DNA from: Ovis canadensis
Lineage: Eukaryota; Chordata; Mammalia; Artiodactyla; Bovidae
DNA: 64,000 nucleotides
NCBI RefSeq assembly: GCF_042477335.2
Contig: NC_091251.1
Span: 33,062,501 to 33,126,500 of the forward strand
Direction: 5' to 3'
The notes under the pieces were generated by a model, which had not been told where the DNA came from, ran no database searches, and saw only the letters and a list, made by a program, of their open reading frames with translations. The stretch's first letter is position 1, and each line of letters begins with the position of its first letter. Below, piece after piece: positions 61,445 through 64,000 of the stretch. Both the position numbers and the translations under genes were made by a program.

Positions 61445-61663
61445 TTGTTGGTATTGTTTAATCCCTAAGTTGTGTCTGATGCTTTGTGACCCTATGGACT
61501 AGAGCCCGCCAGGCTCCTCTGTTCATGGCATTTCCCAGGCAAGAAGATGGAAGTGGGCTGCCATTTCCTTCTCCAGGGGATCTTCTTAACCCAGGGATAG
61601 ACCAGTGTCTCTTGTATTGACAGGCAGATTCTTTACCACTGCACCACCAAGGAAACCCCCTAA
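61445..61663 (-). mobile_element. Bov-tA SINE with 10-bp target-site duplication
   Basis: cctaagttgtgtctgatgct to gcaccaccaaggaaaccc, flanked by exact ggagcctctg at 61435-61444 and 61664-61673. It lies just downstream of the NFATC4 transcript end. Confidence 0.87.
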
Positions 61664-61829
61664 GGAGCCTCTGGGACCCCTCAAACCCTCCCCAGCCCCC
61701 TGTACCATGACTCTGGGATGTGGTCTTCCCAGCCACAGCCCACCCCTTACCAGGTTCTAAGCTTCCTCCAGCCAGGGCTAGAGTAAGCTGCCCCATATCT
61801 CTCTCCCCAAAGAGTTCTGGAGCCGGAAG

Positions 61830-62189
61830 CACTAGTCAGCGAGCAGTTTATTAGCCATCAGCCTGTCTGGACCTCCCCATGTGGAGGCCTGTACACAGTC
61901 TAGACAGGGCCTTCGCTCCCGGCAACCCTCCAGTCCTCGTGTGCAGGCCCCACCCAGAGTCCACCCCCACCCCAGTCCTCCACACTCTCCTGCTCCCACC
62001 CCTTCAAGGCAGCACCAGACAGGGCGGGGCGGGGGGGGCCACACCTCAGCTAGAGGAGGGGAGGGAGGGCAAGGGAGAGGAGGCGAGAGCTGGGGAAAAC
62101 GGAACCAGATTGGCCCCCAAGCCTCTGGAACCACCACCCCAGGACAAGGGAAAGTGGGTAGAGCTGGGGACGGGGTGCCAGGCGATGGT
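61830..62189 (-). other. NFATC4: NFATC4 3' UTR
   Basis: About 0.36 kb between the stop codon and the poly(A) signal; GC-rich. The end is inferred from the AATAAA position. Confidence 0.7.
61847..61852 (-). promoter_or_regulatory. NFATC4: Poly(A) signal AATAAA of NFATC4
   Basis: tttatt on the plus strand, about 340 bases after the stop. Confidence 0.75.
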
Positions 62190-62257
62190 TCAGGCGGGAG
62201 GCTCTTCTCCAGGAGGTGCAGGGAAGCCACTCAGGTCTCGGCCAATGATCTCACTCA
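62190..62257 (-). CDS. NFATC4: NFATC4 last coding exon
   Basis: 68 bases, acceptor tttacag|TGAGTG, ending in TGA at 62190. It encodes VSEIIGRDLSGFPAPPGEE plus PPA. Confidence 0.94.
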
Positions 62258-63889
62258 CTGTAAAGGAGGGGCAGTTGAGAGACTGGGAGCAGGGCAGGTT
62301 GCCTCCTTTTCCAGAGACCCCCAATCCATTCCAGGTAGGCCTCCCTCTAGGATGCCTCTAGATTCCTCCTGCACCGGCTGGCTTCTCTTCCACTGGGCCT
62401 CAGTTTCCCCACTGTGTCCTAACACCCGCTCTCAATCAAATCTTGCTCAACTCTGTCCACGTGGGCTCTCCAGCCCTCACGCCAGCCCCTTCCTGCTAGC
62501 TCAGCCCACACTGTCAGCAGGGCCGGAAGTGGGTGTAGCCAATGGGATGGAGAAGAGGTGAAATAAGTGTCCTCATCGCCACTTAAGACCATAGTCACCA
62601 TGTTTGGGGGGAGGTGAGACAAGGGAAAACTTGACTGAAACACCAGCAAACCACTGCCCTTCTCTGAAACTCAGTGTCTGAATCTGCAAATTGAGGGAGC
62701 TAGACTGAATGGTCTTGCAAGTACTTCTAGCCCTGTGTCTTTGTGATCTGGGGTCAAGGGCCTAGGCAGGAGAAGGGTGGGGTGGGTACTCCCTGCCCCC
62801 TTCGGAATTAAGTTAACCGGAGTCAGCTGGCCACACGCACCAGGCACTTGCCTTCTGAGACCCTCCAACTGGCCCCGAGGGGCCACTAGGGCCCAGTCTC
62901 TGGAAAGCCAAACTCCAGCCCTCAGTAAACATGCAGAGCAATCTCTTGCACACACTCACACTCGCAGCCCCGGGTCCCACACCCACCTTCCTCCAGCGTG
63001 ATACCCTGGATAGGGACACTGTCTCGGAAGCCGCTGCCGTAGCCACCCCTGGATTTCTCCTGCTCCGGAGCCCCCTCCCCAGGGCCGTAGCTTGGCCCTA
63101 CCTCACTGTATCCCTCAGCAGGTGGGGGGTGAACACTGCCCTGGGGAGGGAAGGGACCTTCAAGTGGTGGGGATGAAGGCAGTGGGGGCCGGAAGGGGGA
63201 GGGAGGAGGGAACTGCAGCCCCAGGGGAAAGGGGGAGCCCCGTCCTCCATAGGGGTCACTAGGGAAGGGCCGGGGAAGGAGAGAGACTGGAGGTGGGCGG
63301 GCACAACCTGTGGCACCCCCAGTCTCAGGGAACATCCGCAGGCCGGGTCTGTAGGATGGTGGGGGCCCCGTCTGGGGGTACAGAGGGGGCGTGCCATAGC
63401 TGAAGCCTTCTGACAGGTAAGGAGTTTCATAAGCAGGGTCTTCATGGGGATAGGAGGGGTAGGGGGGCCTGGGTGGTGAGAAGTCCATGTCAGAGCCAAA
63501 GGGGGGGCCCGATGCTGAGGGGAAGCCCCGGAGAGATGCATCCGGCAGAGGCTCCTCCTTGAAGATCACTGGATGGAGGGGAAACAGGAGGACATGCTGG
63601 TGAGAGGGCTGGCAGTCTCCCCACCACACACCAGCCAACCCCACCTCTCCAGCCCAGGCCTCACCCACCCCTTATCCCCTCCCCATGGGGCACTGCATCC
63701 CTCCGCCCCTGCCTTAGCCCCCACATCCCCACCCTGCCACCGCAGGCTGTGCCAGAACGCACCAGGCAGGAACTTGAAACTTTGGGTAGGACTGCGCTTC
63801 CTCCGCCCATTGGAGACGTAGAAGTAGGCCTGGACCGGCCGGGACACGCGCTTGTTGCTGTACTCGGGGACCGTCAGGGTCAGAGTCAC
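62190..63889 (-). CDS. NFATC4: NFATC4, nuclear factor of activated T cells 4 (last three coding exons)
   Basis: Minus-strand exons 63889-63763, 63568-62987 and 62257-62190 join in phase and end EEPPA-stop. The first gives the end of the Rel-homology/IPT region (TLTVPEYSNKRVSRPVQAYF). The second is the Pro-rich C-terminal transactivation domain. The third is the short conserved tail EIIGRDLSGFPAPPGEE. The family is a calcineurin-activated transcription factor that moves to the nucleus on Ca2+ signals; the regulatory and main DNA-binding exons are outside the right edge. FKEEP at the start of the second exon fits a sumoylation consensus, which is only a prediction. It is transcribed in the same direction as NYNRIN, about 24 kb upstream of that gene. 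Confidence 0.95.
62258..62986 (-). other. NFATC4 last intron
   Basis: Contains a MIR-like piece at about 62640-62750 (tgaaactcagtgtctgaatc). No other feature seen. Confidence 0.5.
62987..63568 (-). CDS. NFATC4: NFATC4 exon (Pro-rich transactivation domain)
   Basis: 582 bases, acceptor catccag|TGATCT, donor GAAG|gtgggt. Dense in Pro, Gly, Ser and Tyr. It ends RDSVPIQGITLEE. Confidence 0.94.
63763..63889 (-). CDS. NFATC4: NFATC4 exon (end of Rel/IPT region)
   Basis: 127 bases, acceptor ccgccccag|GTGACT, donor CCTG|gtgcgt. It encodes VTLTLTVPEYSNKRVS through SFKFLP. Confidence 0.93.
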
Positions 63890-64000
63890 CTGGGGCGGAG
63901 GAGAGGATAAGGCAGGGAGCCCTCTGGATCTAGGCTCAGCCCAAACGCCACCTCCTGGCTTCTTCCATTTGCAAAGGAGCAAAATTCATCCCCCAGAGGT

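Overview
This is nuclear DNA from a ruminant (cattle, sheep, goat or a close relative). The spliced genes are mammalian, and the spaces between them are filled with SINEs of the Bov-A/Bov-tA type, CHR-type tRNA-derived SINEs and several BovB (RTE-class) LINE copies, a combination typical of ruminants. I cannot fix the species from the sequence alone.

Gene layout, left to right: (1) the 5' coding part of KHNYN on the minus strand (coding exons 1701-4316; its last exons lie outside the left edge); (2) a CpG island at about 4840-5380, then CBLN3 on the plus strand (complete, three exons, 6107-7314, 205 codons); (3) a repeat-bearing intergenic stretch (about 8.6-16.3 kb); (4) NYNRIN on the minus strand, complete in eight coding exons (18162-37257), with a 3' UTR reaching a poly(A) signal at 16332-16337 and a CpG-island promoter at about 37.2-37.7 kb; (5) about 24 kb of intergenic DNA made largely of BovB, L1-like, CHR and Bov-A elements (37.7-61.8 kb); (6) the 3' end of NFATC4 on the minus strand (last three coding exons, 62190-63889, poly(A) signal 61847-61852). 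The order NFATC4-NYNRIN-CBLN3-KHNYN is the known mammalian order (human 14q), read in reverse here.

KHNYN and NYNRIN are paralogues. Both have an N-terminal KH-like region and a NYN (PIN-like) nuclease domain, and exon lengths and phases match exon by exon (201/198, 131/131 and 97/97 bases). NYNRIN has in addition a single 2.86-kb 3' exon derived from retroelement pol: RT-connection, RNase H-like and integrase-like segments. It has an intact reading frame, but the recognisable catalytic positions are replaced, so it is a domesticated gene and not a mobile element. KHNYN is known as a cofactor of the antiviral protein ZAP; CBLN3 is a secreted C1q-family synaptic protein of cerebellar granule cells; NFATC4 is a calcineurin-controlled transcription factor. 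They are neighbours, not an operon.

I found no convincing undescribed system. The most noteworthy items are the domesticated pol exon of NYNRIN next to its paralogue, a nearly perfect 122-bp tandem duplication, a BOV-A2 SINE with intact target-site duplication and an (AGC)10 tail, and nested or inverted BovB and SINE insertions that record the order of transposition events.
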